Shown here piece by piece: positions 8,347 to 16,226 of a stretch of 29,583 nt of DNA. The translations under genes were made by a program, and so were the position numbers. The first letter of the stretch is position 1. Each line of letters starts with the position of its first letter. The stretch is from Campylobacteraceae bacterium (GTDB lineage: Bacteria; Campylobacterota; Campylobacteria; Campylobacterales; Sulfurovaceae), in NCBI GenBank assembly GCA_027079365.1, contig JALWVW010000009.1, positions 1-29,583 on the forward strand, in the 5' to 3' direction. The notes below the pieces were generated by a model. That model did no database searches, was not told where the DNA came from, and was given only the letters and a program-made list of their open reading frames with translations.

Positions 8347-9441
8347 ATGAAATTTAATCCATTTTTAGAGGATATCAAGGTCTATGAAGCGGGGAAACCA
8401 ATCGAACTGGTAGTGCGTGAATTTGGGGTCAAACCCGAAGAGGTAGTGAAGCTGGCTTCCAATGAAAACCCCCTGGGTACCAATCCGGCAGTGGCTAAGG
8501 TGATCTGTGCACATGCGGATAAAGCACATCTCTATCCTGATGATAGTATGTATGAGCTCAAAGCATCTCTCTCTGAGAAGTATGCGGTCGATGAGACAGA
8601 GATCATCATTGGTGCAGGGAGCGACCAAATACTGGAGTTTCTCTCCCGTGCCAAACTGAGAGAGGGTGCCTCGGTGTTGATGAGTCAGGTCACTTTTGCA
8701 ATGTATGAGATCTATGCCAAACAGGTGGGTGCCAAGGTATTGAGAACCCCTAGCTATGAGCACCGTGTGGACGAATTTGTCGAGATGATGGAGGCACATC
8801 ATCCTGATATTGTCTATCTCTGTACGCCCAATAATCCTACAGGAGATGCCATCTCTAAAAAGGATGTCATGGAGATCATAGATGCAGCAGATCCAGATAC
8901 GCTGGTCGTGATTGACGGTGCCTATATGGAGTATGCCGCTGCCAAGGATCCACAGTATTTGATTGAGCCTAAAGATATTTTGCAATACGATAATGTGATC
9001 TATCTAGGCACCTTCTCCAAAGCCTATGGGCTGGGCGGCATGCGTGTGGGATATGGTATTGCCAACAAAGAGATCATCCAGGGGCTATACAAGATGCGCC
9101 CCCCGTTTAATATCTCGACTCTCTCTCTGGCTGCGGCGATTGAGGCGAGCAGGGATGAAGTATTCTTGGAAAAATCCATTGCACTGCATCAGGAGCAAAT
9201 CCTCCGCTATGAAGCCTTTGCCCAAGAATACGGTATTGAGACAATTGACAGTTATACCAACTTCATTACCTATCTTTTTGGGGATACGAGGGACGCAAGC
9301 AAGGTGGCAGATGCACTACTGAGGAAAGGGGTGATCGTGCGAAATCTTGCCTCCTATGGGCTCAATGCTATCCGTATCACAGTCGGTACCCAGGCACAGA
9401 ATGACAGGTTTTTTGCACTTTTTTCAGAGGAACTCACATGA
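8347..9441 (+). CDS. hisC: Histidinol-phosphate aminotransferase
   Basis: A fold-I PLP aminotransferase that makes L-histidinol phosphate in histidine synthesis; in many bacteria the same enzyme also acts on aromatic keto acids, which would suit its place directly after pheA. The 364-residue product shows KLASNENPLG near residue 36, CTPNNPTGD, DGAYMEYA and GTFSKAYGLGGMRVGYG, with the PLP lysine at 225. It starts on the base after the pheA stop and overlaps the next gene by 4 nt (ATGA). In Campylobacter I recall fliF, fliG and fliH following hisC; they are absent here. Confidence 0.96.
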   Translation: MKFNPFLEDIKVYEAGKPIELVVREFGVKPEEVVKLASNENPLGTNPAVAKVICAHADKAHLYPDDSMYELKASLSEKYAVDETEIIIGAGSDQILEFLSRAKLREGASVLMSQVTFAMYEIYAKQVGAKVLRTPSYEHRVDEFVEMMEAHHPDIVYLCTPNNPTGDAISKKDVMEIIDAADPDTLVVIDGAYMEYAAAKDPQYLIEPKDILQYDNVIYLGTFSKAYGLGGMRVGYGIANKEIIQGLYKMRPPFNISTLSLAAAIEASRDEVFLEKSIALHQEQILRYEAFAQEYGIETIDSYTNFITYLFGDTRDASKVADALLRKGVIVRNLASYGLNAIRITVGTQAQNDRFFALFSEELT

Positions 9442-9689
9442 AAAAAGTAAAAATTGATACCGGTATTTCTAGTCCTCTACATGCAGCAGTATTGGAAGAC
9501 TTTAGCCATTTTGAAGCAAAAATGACTAAGATAAAGCATCTAAAGACAGTCAAAGAGAATCTGGACAAAAGCTTTCTGCTGGCAGCCATGGATACCCTGG
9601 ATCTAAAGGGCAAAAAGATCACGCCTAAAAGAGTCAAAAAGATATGCAAGAGAGCACTAGTAGCCATGATAGAAGAGGCGGAGCGATGA
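9438..9689 (+). CDS. Small lysine-rich protein of unknown function between hisC and dxs
   Basis: I do not recognise this 83-residue protein. It is strongly basic overall, with many Lys in KMTKIKHLKTVKENLDKS and KGKKITPKRVKKICKRA, looks mostly helical, and has no membrane segment, signal peptide or cysteine pair (one Cys near residue 72). It is very likely real: its ATG overlaps the hisC stop by 4 nt and its TGA overlaps the dxs ATG by 4 nt, so it is coupled on both sides. It occupies the position where flagellar genes lie in motile relatives, but shows no resemblance I can see to FliF, FliG or FliH. A small RNA- or DNA-binding protein would fit the charge, but that is only a guess. Confidence 0.75.
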   Translation: MKKVKIDTGISSPLHAAVLEDFSHFEAKMTKIKHLKTVKENLDKSFLLAAMDTLDLKGKKITPKRVKKICKRALVAMIEEAER

Positions 9690-11506
9690 ATATGAGTGAA
9701 AAATCTATAGATGCATTGAAAGAGACCGCTGCGGATATCAGAGAAAAGATATTGGAAACGGTCAGTAAAAATGGAGGCCACTTGAGCTCTTCGCTGGGGG
9801 CGACGGATCTGATCGTAGGGATGCACCATGTCTTTGATGTGCCTAGCGATCCTTTCTTGTTCGATGTATCACATCAAGCCTATGCCCACAAGCTCCTTAC
9901 TGGCAGATGGGATACATTTGATACTCTGCGTCAGTTTGAGGGTGTATGCGGCTATACTGATCCCAAAGAGTCCCCATATGATTATTATAAAGCGGGACAT
10001 AGTTCTACCTCTATCTCTCTGGCGGTCGGCGCAGCCAAGGCTATAGCTCTCAAGGGAGAATCACGCGTACCTGTAGCCTTTATTGGTGACGGTAGTATGA
10101 CGGCAGGTATGGTCTATGAAGCACTGAATGAGTTGGGAGACAGAAAATATCCCGTGGTCATTATCTTAAATGATAATGAGATGAGTATTGCCAAGCCTAT
10201 AGGAGCGATCAGCCGTTATCTCTCCACTACCATGGCAAGCCCCTTTTATCAAAAGCTCAAAAAACGCACAAAGAAGATGCTTGAGCATCTTCCTGAGAGT
10301 GCCTCCTATATGGCGGAGCGCTTTGAGGAGTCTTTTCGCCTCATTACGCCGGGACTTCTTTTTGAAGAGCTCGGTATCGAGTATATTGGGCCCATTGACG
10401 GGCATGATATGGAGTCGATCGTCAGTACATTGAAGATTGCCAGAGAGATGGGTGTACCTGTGATCGTTCATGCACAGACTACCAAAGGAAAAGGCTATGA
10501 GATCGCAGAGGGGACACAGGAGAAATGGCATGGTGTCAGCGCCTTTGACTTGAAGTCCGGTGAGCCTCTCAAAAAATCAGGCTCTGTCCCTGCGACACAA
10601 ATCTATGGAGAGACACTACATGCGATGGCCTCCAAAGACCCGAAGATCGTGGGTGTTACAGCTGCCATGCCCAGCGGTACTGGACTGTCAAAACTGATCG
10701 ACACTTTTCCGGATCGTTTCTGGGATGTAGCGATTGCAGAGCAGCATGCTGTGACCTCTATGGGGCCGCTGGCAAAGGAGGGATTCAAGCCTTTTTGTAC
10801 GATCTACTCTACCTTTTTACAACGGGGCTATGACCAGGTAATCCATGATATTGCCCTGATGGATCTGGGAGTGACCTTTGCGCTGGACAGGGCAGGTATT
10901 GTGGGAGAGGATGGAGAGACACACCAAGGGGCTTTTGATATCTCTTATCTGAGGCCAGTCCCCAATATGGTACTCTGCGCGCCCTACAACAAAAGCAGTA
11001 TGGAAAAAATTATGCAGTTTGCTGCGGACTACTCCGGCCCCTTGGCATTTAGATACCCAAGAGGTGTCTTTATGGTGGCAGATCACGAGGTGCCACCCTA
11101 TGAATTGGGCAAAGCGCACCTGCTTCAGGAGGGCAAAGAGTTACTTTTTGTCGGCTATGGCAATGGCGTGGGTCGGGCGATCCAGACAGCAGAGATTTTG
11201 TCAGAGATGGAGCCTGCTATACTTGATCTACGCTTTGTCAAACCTTTGGATGAAGCGCTACTTAAAAAGCTTGCCGGAGAGTACCATAGATGGTTCATCT
11301 TTAGTGATAGTGTGCGCATGGGAGGGGTAGGTTCTGCTATCAGCGAGCTGTTTGCTCAGGAGGGCATTACAGAGGTCGCATTGACGACTTTTGAGTACCC
11401 AGATGCATTCATTGCGCATGGCAACACTGCTTTGATCGAGGAATCGTTGGGAATTTTGCCTAAACAACTGGCAGAGAAAATCACACATAGTATAACAAAA
11501 GGATAA
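9686..11506 (+). CDS. dxs: 1-deoxy-D-xylulose-5-phosphate synthase
   Basis: A thiamine-diphosphate enzyme that condenses pyruvate with glyceraldehyde 3-phosphate, the first step of the MEP isoprenoid pathway. From ATG 9686 the product is 606 residues (E. coli 620). Visible are GGHLSSSLGATDL, FDVSHQAYAHKLLTGR, GHSSTSIS, the ThDP-binding GDGS (134-137) with a downstream NDNEMSI, AEQHAV with the catalytic Glu at 352, and FALDRAGIVGEDGETHQGAFD of the transketolase-like middle domain. The frame stays open upstream to 9644, but ATG 9686 overlaps the preceding stop (ATGA) and has GAGGCGGAG just before it, so it is preferred; a second ATG follows at 9692. Confidence 0.96.
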   Translation: MNMSEKSIDALKETAADIREKILETVSKNGGHLSSSLGATDLIVGMHHVFDVPSDPFLFDVSHQAYAHKLLTGRWDTFDTLRQFEGVCGYTDPKESPYDYYKAGHSSTSISLAVGAAKAIALKGESRVPVAFIGDGSMTAGMVYEALNELGDRKYPVVIILNDNEMSIAKPIGAISRYLSTTMASPFYQKLKKRTKKMLEHLPESASYMAERFEESFRLITPGLLFEELGIEYIGPIDGHDMESIVSTLKIAREMGVPVIVHAQTTKGKGYEIAEGTQEKWHGVSAFDLKSGEPLKKSGSVPATQIYGETLHAMASKDPKIVGVTAAMPSGTGLSKLIDTFPDRFWDVAIAEQHAVTSMGPLAKEGFKPFCTIYSTFLQRGYDQVIHDIALMDLGVTFALDRAGIVGEDGETHQGAFDISYLRPVPNMVLCAPYNKSSMEKIMQFAADYSGPLAFRYPRGVFMVADHEVPPYELGKAHLLQEGKELLFVGYGNGVGRAIQTAEILSEMEPAILDLRFVKPLDEALLKKLAGEYHRWFIFSDSVRMGGVGSAISELFAQEGITEVALTTFEYPDAFIAHGNTALIEESLGILPKQLAEKITHSITKG

Positions 11507-11512
11507 AGTAGA

Positions 11513-12670
11513 ATGACAAAAACATATATATTTACCAGTGAGTCTGTGACAGAGGGACATCCTGACAAAATGGCAGACCAGATCTCTGATGCGATACTAG
11601 ATCATATCATTGCCAACGATACTCAGGCAAGAGTGGCATGTGAGACAATGCTGAGCAACGGATTTTGTATTATCGCAGGGGAACTAAAGACTACGACCTA
11701 TGCACCTATGCAGGAAATTGCCAGAGAAGTGGTTAGGGAGATCGGTTACACAGATGCCAATTTTGGCTTTGACTATCGTAGCGCTGGTGTACTCAATGGT
11801 GTAGGAGAGCAGAGTCCGGATATCAACCAAGGGGTGGATCAGGCTGATGGAGAGATTGGTGCAGGAGACCAAGGGCTGATGTTTGGCTATGCGTGCAATG
11901 AGACCAGTGAATTGATGCCACTTCCTATCTCATTAGCACACAAACTCACTGCCAAGCTAGCTGAGGTGAGAAAGAACGGTACACTTCCTTACCTCCGTCC
12001 TGATGGCAAGGCTCAGGTCAGTGTGCGTTATATAGATGGTAAACCCAGCGAGGTGACTACAGTGGTCGTCTCTACACAGCATAGTCCAGATGTAGATCAG
12101 GAGACACTGCACAAAGATATTCTTACTGAAGTGATTGAAGCGGTTATACCTCTGGAGCTTAGGGGCAAGGAGATCGTGTATCATATTAACCCTACAGGAA
12201 GATTTGTCATCGGTGGTCCACAGGGAGATGCAGGATTGACGGGTAGAAAAATTATTGTGGATACTTATGGTGGCTCCTGCCCTCACGGCGGGGGTGCTTT
12301 TTCTGGAAAAGACCCTACCAAAGTAGACAGGTCAGCAGCCTATGCAGCGAGGCATATTGCCAAAAACCTGGTAGCAGCAGGTGTGGCAGAAAAAGTGACG
12401 ATTCAGATTGCCTATGCGATTGGTGTAGTGAAGCCGGTTTCTGTAATGGTAGACACAGGAGGTACAGCTGTCGTAGATGAATCAAGGATAGAAGCCTGCG
12501 TCAATGCACTGTTTGACTTGACACCAGCAGGTATTATCAAGTCACTGGATCTACTGAGACCTATTTATCGCAAAACTGCCTCCTACGGCCATTTTGGACG
12601 AGAAGAAGAGGGATTTAGCTGGGAAAAACGTGATCGTGTGAAAGAGATCAAAGCCTACCTCGATCTATAG
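11513..12670 (+). CDS. metK: S-adenosylmethionine synthetase
   Basis: Makes S-adenosylmethionine from methionine and ATP. The 385-residue product has the MAT signatures [18 protein letters not shown] (about 13-30), [12 protein letters not shown] (hexapeptide region), [21 protein letters not shown] and the P-loop-like [19 protein letters not shown]. Length matches bacterial MetK (about 384). It starts 6 nt after dxs with AAAGGA upstream, so it probably belongs to the same transcript; the 100-nt gap after it carries a new promoter for the ferredoxin gene. Confidence 0.97.
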   Translation: MTKTYIFTSESVTEGHPDKMADQISDAILDHIIANDTQARVACETMLSNGFCIIAGELKTTTYAPMQEIAREVVREIGYTDANFGFDYRSAGVLNGVGEQSPDINQGVDQADGEIGAGDQGLMFGYACNETSELMPLPISLAHKLTAKLAEVRKNGTLPYLRPDGKAQVSVRYIDGKPSEVTTVVVSTQHSPDVDQETLHKDILTEVIEAVIPLELRGKEIVYHINPTGRFVIGGPQGDAGLTGRKIIVDTYGGSCPHGGGAFSGKDPTKVDRSAAYAARHIAKNLVAAGVAEKVTIQIAYAIGVVKPVSVMVDTGGTAVVDESRIEACVNALFDLTPAGIIKSLDLLRPIYRKTASYGHFGREEEGFSWEKRDRVKEIKAYLDL

Positions 12671-12708
12671 GTGTTACGGGAGAGGATTTTTTCCATTAAA
12701 ATAGAGAA

Positions 12709-12728
12709 GATTAAAGTTTTGTTTAATC
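12709..12728. promoter_or_regulatory. Inverted repeat upstream of the ferredoxin -10 (possible operator)
   Basis: GATTAAA and TTTAATC form a perfect 7-bp inverted repeat around GTTTTG, ending 9 nt upstream of the putative -10 at 12738. There is no T-tract, so it is not an obvious terminator for metK. The position would suit a regulator site, but AT-rich repeats of this size can arise by chance. Confidence 0.3.
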
Positions 12729-12737
12729 ATCTTGTGA

Positions 12738-12743
12738 TATAGT
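12738..12743 (+). promoter_or_regulatory. -10 element of the ferredoxin promoter
   Basis: TATAGT in the context TGTGATATAGT, 27 nt before the ferredoxin ATG. An AT-rich stretch replaces a recognisable -35. Confidence 0.45.
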
Positions 12744-12770
12744 TCATAACTTAACTAAAAGGAGAAATAA

Positions 12771-13046
12771 ATGGCAGTAATTATTACAGATATCTGTATT
12801 AACTGTGCAGCATGCATCGATGAGTGTCCTGTTGAAGCGATTGTAGATGAGGATGATAATCCAACAGGTGAAGATACCTATTATGTCTATGCTGACAAAT
12901 GTGTAGAGTGTGTCGGACATCATGACGAACCAGCATGTGCTGAAGCGTGCCCAACCGAAGGCTGTATTGTCTGGGGCGATGTACTGGATGGCCAACCATC
13001 CATGGAAGGCAGAGGAGAAAAAGGCACACCAGTCGTAGAAGACTAG
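12771..13046 (+). CDS. 2[4Fe-4S] ferredoxin (Alvin type)
   Basis: A small electron carrier, likely serving pyruvate and 2-oxoacid:ferredoxin oxidoreductases and reductive carbon metabolism. The 91-residue protein has two cluster motifs: C9-x2-C12-x2-C15-x3-C19-P, and C44-x2-C47-x8-C56-x3-C60-P. The 8-residue insertion in the second motif and the C-terminal extension are typical of the Allochromatium-type ferredoxins also found in Helicobacter and Campylobacter. A ninth Cys lies at 65. AAGGAG precedes the ATG with normal spacing. It has its own promoter and a good terminator, so it is probably monocistronic. The symbol fdxA is used in relatives, but I leave it blank because it is applied to several ferredoxin types. 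Confidence 0.93.
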   Translation: MAVIITDICINCAACIDECPVEAIVDEDDNPTGEDTYYVYADKCVECVGHHDEPACAEACPTEGCIVWGDVLDGQPSMEGRGEKGTPVVED

Positions 13047-13057
13047 GCTTTTTCTTC

Positions 13058-13073
13058 GCCAGGTTTTCCTGGC
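13058..13073 (+). terminator. Rho-independent terminator after ferredoxin
   Basis: GCCAGG-TTTT-CCTGGC is a perfect 6-bp GC-rich hairpin, 11 nt after the ferredoxin stop, followed by a pyrimidine-rich stretch with runs of T (13079-13095). The T-tract is not directly adjacent, but this is the clearest intrinsic terminator in the window. Confidence 0.7.
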
Positions 13074-13090
13074 ACCCCTTTCTGTTTTTC

Positions 13091-13112
13091 TTTTCTAATC
13101 TTTTTCTAATCT
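13091..13112 (+). repeat. Two tandem 11-nt T-tract repeats upstream of ndk
   Basis: The 11-mer TTTTCTAATCT occurs twice head to tail, followed by another T7 run, immediately upstream of the ndk -10. An 11-nt period puts the T-tracts on one face of the helix. Confidence 0.75.
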
Positions 13113-13121
13113 TTTTTTCGC

Positions 13122-13127
13122 TAAAAT
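13122..13127 (+). promoter_or_regulatory. -10 element of the ndk promoter
   Basis: TAAAAT in CGCTAAAATCC, the same context as at rplY and leuS, preceded by phased T-tracts rather than a -35 hexamer. It implies a leader of about 55-60 nt that holds an ATTTGC/GCAAAT inverted repeat at 13153-13171. Confidence 0.6.
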
Positions 13128-13152
13128 CCCGCCCTAATGCTTTGTTTGCATC

Positions 13153-13171
13153 ATTTGCACGCTTGGCAAAT
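13153..13171 (+). repeat. Small inverted repeat in the ndk leader
   Basis: ATTTGC and GCAAAT flank a 7-nt loop (ACGCTTG), 22 nt upstream of the ndk ATG and outside the ribosome binding site AAGGAAA. It could be an operator half-site pair or a weak RNA hairpin; the evidence is limited to the symmetry. Confidence 0.3.
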
Positions 13172-13192
13172 TAACCTTATCAAGGAAACTTT

Positions 13193-13606
13193 ATGGAGCA
13201 AACACTATCTATCATCAAACCAGATGCTGTGGCGAAGAATGTTGTAGGGCAGATTCTTGCTCGATTTGAAAATGCAGGACTAAGAATCGCTGCAACCAAG
13301 AAAATACAGTTGAGCCGTACCGATGCAGAGGCATTTTATGCAGTTCATGCAGAGAGACCATTTTTCGGTGAATTGGTTGAATTTATGATCTCCGGTCCCG
13401 TGGTAGTGACAGTACTTGAGGGAGAGAATGCTATGGCAAAAAACAGAGAGCTCATGGGCGCTACCAGCCCCAAAGAAGCAGCAGCTGGTACGATCAGGGC
13501 AGATTTTGCTGAGAGTATCGATGCCAATGCTGTGCATGGCAGCGACTCTTTAGAAAATGCAGCAGTTGAGATCAATTTCTTTTTTGCACAAAGAGAGATT
13601 GTTTAA
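13193..13606 (+). CDS. ndk: Nucleoside diphosphate kinase
   Basis: Transfers gamma-phosphate from NTPs to NDPs through a phosphohistidine, balancing nucleotide pools. The 137-residue protein shows the NDK core: [16 protein letters not shown] at the start, the FAERPFF-like [24 protein letters not shown] and the active-site NAVHGSDS with catalytic His115. Length is normal for bacterial Ndk. AAGGAAA lies just upstream. It begins the conserved ndk-DUF177-rpmF-plsX-fabH run, and the next gene starts 9 nt after its stop. Confidence 0.97.
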   Translation: MEQTLSIIKPDAVAKNVVGQILARFENAGLRIAATKKIQLSRTDAEAFYAVHAERPFFGELVEFMISGPVVVTVLEGENAMAKNRELMGATSPKEAAAGTIRADFAESIDANAVHGSDSLENAAVEINFFFAQREIV

Positions 13607-13615
13607 CACAAACCC

Positions 13616-13990
13616 ATGAAGATACAGTTTGAGAAGGTAGGCAATACAGCGAAACCTTTTCGCTGTACACTTGGAAAGCTTGCACTGAGTGGCACACTGA
13701 AAAAAAGTGCACATCATCGTGTCTCCCTCGCATCTATGCTTGAAGGTGAGATTTCACTTGCTTGTGACAGGTGTGGCAAACACTATATCAAGCAGGTCAA
13801 AAACCCCTTGGTGTTGACCTTGAGTGACGAGATGTGCAAAGATAAAGAGGATTTGGATATAATTGAGTTTTTAGATGGTGTGATTGATCTCACATACATC
13901 CTTGAGAGCGAAATAGATCTCCAAAAAAGTATCTATCATTACTGTCCGGAGTGTGACGGGAGTGAAGAGATATTAGAAATAGAATTTTAA
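13616..13990 (+). CDS. DUF177/YceD-family protein
   Basis: A 124-residue member of the DUF177 (YceD) family, whose genes almost always precede rpmF and which is linked to 23S rRNA/ribosome large-subunit biogenesis; the exact role is not well defined. The sequence has CDRC at 50-53 and CPEC at 110-113, a pair of CxxC motifs that could bind one metal ion between them, and an acidic C-terminal half. The ribosome binding site before ATG 13616 is weak, so translation may depend on coupling to ndk, 9 nt upstream. rpmF begins 13 nt after its stop. Confidence 0.82.
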   Translation: MKIQFEKVGNTAKPFRCTLGKLALSGTLKKSAHHRVSLASMLEGEISLACDRCGKHYIKQVKNPLVLTLSDEMCKDKEDLDIIEFLDGVIDLTYILESEIDLQKSIYHYCPECDGSEEILEIEF

Positions 13991-14003
13991 CAAAGGAAAT
14001 ATT

Positions 14004-14156
14004 ATGGCAGTACCTAAGAGACGCGTAAGTAAAACAAGAGCAGCAAAGAGAAGAACGCATTATAAATTGACATTACCAAGACCAGTCAAAGATGAGGACG
14101 GTACCTGGAGAATGCCTCACCATATGAACATGACAACAGGCGAATACAAAGCCTAA
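14004..14156 (+). CDS. rpmF: 50S ribosomal protein bL32
   Basis: A 50-residue protein of the large ribosomal subunit. Translation from ATG 14004 begins [17 protein letters not shown] and continues HYKLTLP..., the classic bL32 start; the C-terminal half is [14 protein letters not shown]. The zinc-type bL32 carries CxxC pairs, and this copy has no cysteine, so it is the zinc-free form. AAAGGAAA lies 5 nt upstream. The TAA overlaps the plsX ATG by one base (TAATG), the usual rpmF-plsX coupling of ribosome and phospholipid synthesis. Confidence 0.97.
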   Translation: MAVPKRRVSKTRAAKRRTHYKLTLPRPVKDEDGTWRMPHHMNMTTGEYKA

Positions 14157-15184
14157 TGTCACCCGACAAAAGAGCTGTACGCATTGCTATTGATGCAATG
14201 GGAGGGGACTTCGGTCCCGAACCGATCATCGACGGCTGTGTGCAGGCACTCAACGAGAGAAACTTTATGCCTATTCTTGTAGGCGACAGAGAAGAGATAC
14301 TCTCCTACCTTCCCCTTTACTATCAGGACAAAGTCGAGATCGTGGATGCTACGGATGTGATCAGCATGAGTGATTCGGCGACAGATGCACTCAAGCGGAA
14401 AGAGAGTTCGATCTACAAAGCTGTAGAGCTGGTACGAGATGGAAAGGCAGATGGTGTGGTCTCAGCAGGGCATAGTGGCGCAACCATGGCTGTGGCTACA
14501 CTTCGTATCGGGCGCTTGCCTCATATCTCAAAGCCAGCATTGGCAACACTGATGCCTACAGATGTGGGCAGGAAAACACTGGTACTTGATGTGGGTGCTG
14601 TAGTGGAGTGCAAGGCACAGAATCTTTATGAATTTGGCGCTATGGGAGAGGCATATGCCCAAGAGGTATTAGGTATTCCCAATCCCCGTATAGGTCTACT
14701 TTCCAATGGTTCAGAAGAGAGCAAAGGGAATGAGCTGACAAAAGAGGCTTTTGGCATGCTCACTGCGATAGATAACTTCCAAGGCAATGTGGAAGGACGA
14801 GATATCTTTAATGGCAAAATCGATGTCGTAGTGACGGATGGCTTTACGGGTAATATTCTACTAAAGACCAGTGAGGGGGTCGTTTCTGCAATCTTTTCAC
14901 TCATGAAACAACACATTCGAAAGTCTCTGCCTGCCAAAGTGGGTGCCCTTCTTATGAAAAGAAAAGTTTTTAGTAACCTCAAAAAAGAGGTTGACTATGC
15001 AGAGTATGGCGGTGCACCGCTACTTGGCATTGACGGATGTGCGATTATTGGACATGGAAGCTCTAACTCCAAGGCAATTAAAAATGCCATTTTCCAAGCG
15101 GTCAGCTACACAAGATCAGATGTTAATAAGCAGATAGAAGCACTACTCATTGCCGGACAAGACAGGCTTGAAAGCAAGTCATAA
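14156..15184 (+). CDS. plsX: Phosphate acyltransferase PlsX
   Basis: PlsX converts acyl-ACP to acyl-phosphate, the acyl donor for PlsY in phospholipid synthesis; it acts peripherally at the membrane. The 342-residue protein opens with RIAIDAMGGDFGPEPIIDG, followed by SATDALKRKESS, SAGHSGATMA, VLDVGAVVECKAQNLYEFGAMG, LLSNGSEESKGNEL, VVTDGFTGNILLKTSEG and GGAPLLGIDGCAIIGHGSSNSKAI, all family hallmarks. Length is normal. It overlaps the rpmF stop by one base and precedes fabH by 12 nt, as in most bacteria with this cluster. Confidence 0.97.
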   Translation: MSPDKRAVRIAIDAMGGDFGPEPIIDGCVQALNERNFMPILVGDREEILSYLPLYYQDKVEIVDATDVISMSDSATDALKRKESSIYKAVELVRDGKADGVVSAGHSGATMAVATLRIGRLPHISKPALATLMPTDVGRKTLVLDVGAVVECKAQNLYEFGAMGEAYAQEVLGIPNPRIGLLSNGSEESKGNELTKEAFGMLTAIDNFQGNVEGRDIFNGKIDVVVTDGFTGNILLKTSEGVVSAIFSLMKQHIRKSLPAKVGALLMKRKVFSNLKKEVDYAEYGGAPLLGIDGCAIIGHGSSNSKAIKNAIFQAVSYTRSDVNKQIEALLIAGQDRLESKS

Positions 15185-15196
15185 ATAAGGAATACG

Positions 15197-16213
15197 ATGT
15201 CTAGAGCATTACCACCATTTGCTTCATTTCGTGCTATCGGTGCGTATGTACCAGAGAAGATCTTGACTAATCTTGACCTGGAGAAGATGATCGATACAAG
15301 TGATGAGTGGATCACCAAGCGTACCGGTATCAAGGAGCGCCATATCGCTGCGGAAGATGAGTCTACCAGTGATATGGGAGCCAAAGCAGCAGCATTGGCG
15401 ATAGAGAGAGCAGATGTGGACAAGATGGAGATAGATCTTGTGCTTTGTGCTACAGTAACACCTGATTACTTCAATATGCCTTCTACTGCCTGTATCATTT
15501 CTGACAAGCTGGGCATCCGTAATGTGCAGGCTTTTGATATCTCTGCTGCCTGTAGCGGATTTGTCTACCTCCTGTCTGTGGCCAAAGCATTTATAGAATC
15601 TGGCATGAAGAAAAATGTACTGATCATCGGTGCTGAAAAATTCTCTTCGATCGTTGACTGGACGGATCGGGGTACCTGTATTCTCTTTGGTGATGGTGCC
15701 GGAGCAGCGGTAATTTCGGCTACAGACCGAAAAGAAGAGGCATTTGTTGATGTGCATGCCAGCGCAGATGGCGCCTATGCAGACTTCTTGGTGACACCTT
15801 CGCCTGGATCAGTCAATCCTATGAATCAAAAAGCACTGGATGAGGGACTCAATTTTGTACAGATGAAAGGCAATGAGACTTTCAAATTGGCAGTTAAAAC
15901 ACTAACTAAAGATGTCAAAGAGATCTTGTCGCATAATAAAATCTCTGCAGGAGATATCCCTCATTTTATCCCCCATCAGGCAAACTATCGCATCATCAAG
16001 GCGGTGGGTGATGCACTAAAGATGCGAGAGGATCAGGTGGTGGTGACTGTACACAAATACGGCAATACTTCTGCAGCTTCTATTCCTATGGCAATCAACG
16101 ATCTCTATGAAGCAGGCAAGCTGAAATATGGAGAGCTGATGCTACTAGATACTTTTGGTGGTGGGCTTACTTGGGCTAGCGCATTGTTGCCATTTGCGGG
16201 CAATAGCAGGTAG
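15197..16213 (+). CDS. fabH: 3-oxoacyl-[acyl-carrier-protein] synthase III
   Basis: KAS III condenses acetyl-CoA with malonyl-ACP to start fatty-acid synthesis. The 338-residue thiolase-fold protein carries the catalytic triad Cys119 (ISAACSGF), His260 ([10 protein letters not shown]) and Asn290 (KYGNTSAAS), plus the N-terminal [15 protein letters not shown] and the Gly-rich [11 protein letters not shown] at the end. AAGGAA precedes the ATG. It ends the ndk-to-fabH cluster and converges on dnaX with only 9 nt between the stop codons. Confidence 0.97.
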   Translation: MSRALPPFASFRAIGAYVPEKILTNLDLEKMIDTSDEWITKRTGIKERHIAAEDESTSDMGAKAAALAIERADVDKMEIDLVLCATVTPDYFNMPSTACIISDKLGIRNVQAFDISAACSGFVYLLSVAKAFIESGMKKNVLIIGAEKFSSIVDWTDRGTCILFGDGAGAAVISATDRKEEAFVDVHASADGAYADFLVTPSPGSVNPMNQKALDEGLNFVQMKGNETFKLAVKTLTKDVKEILSHNKISAGDIPHFIPHQANYRIIKAVGDALKMREDQVVVTVHKYGNTSAASIPMAINDLYEAGKLKYGELMLLDTFGGGLTWASALLPFAGNSR

Positions 16214-16226
16214 AGGCATACTCTAC
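16210..16226. terminator. Small hairpin between convergent fabH and dnaX stops
   Basis: GTAGAG-GCATA-CTCTAC is a 6-bp stem that contains both stop codons (TAG on each strand). It has no T-tract, so it is at best a weak bidirectional terminator. The neighbouring genes have essentially no other intergenic space. Confidence 0.3.

Noticed and set aside
8365..8985. 206-codon minus-strand open frame inside hisC
   Set aside because: It lies entirely opposite a well-supported gene, has no family resemblance and is Cys/His/Ile-rich as expected for a shadow frame. The 1751-2341 minus frame opposite tal is rejected likewise.
12716..12765. Riboswitch upstream of the ferredoxin gene or SAM riboswitch near metK
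   Set aside because: metK has only a 6-nt leader after dxs, and the ferredoxin leader is about 20-25 nt, too short for any known riboswitch class.
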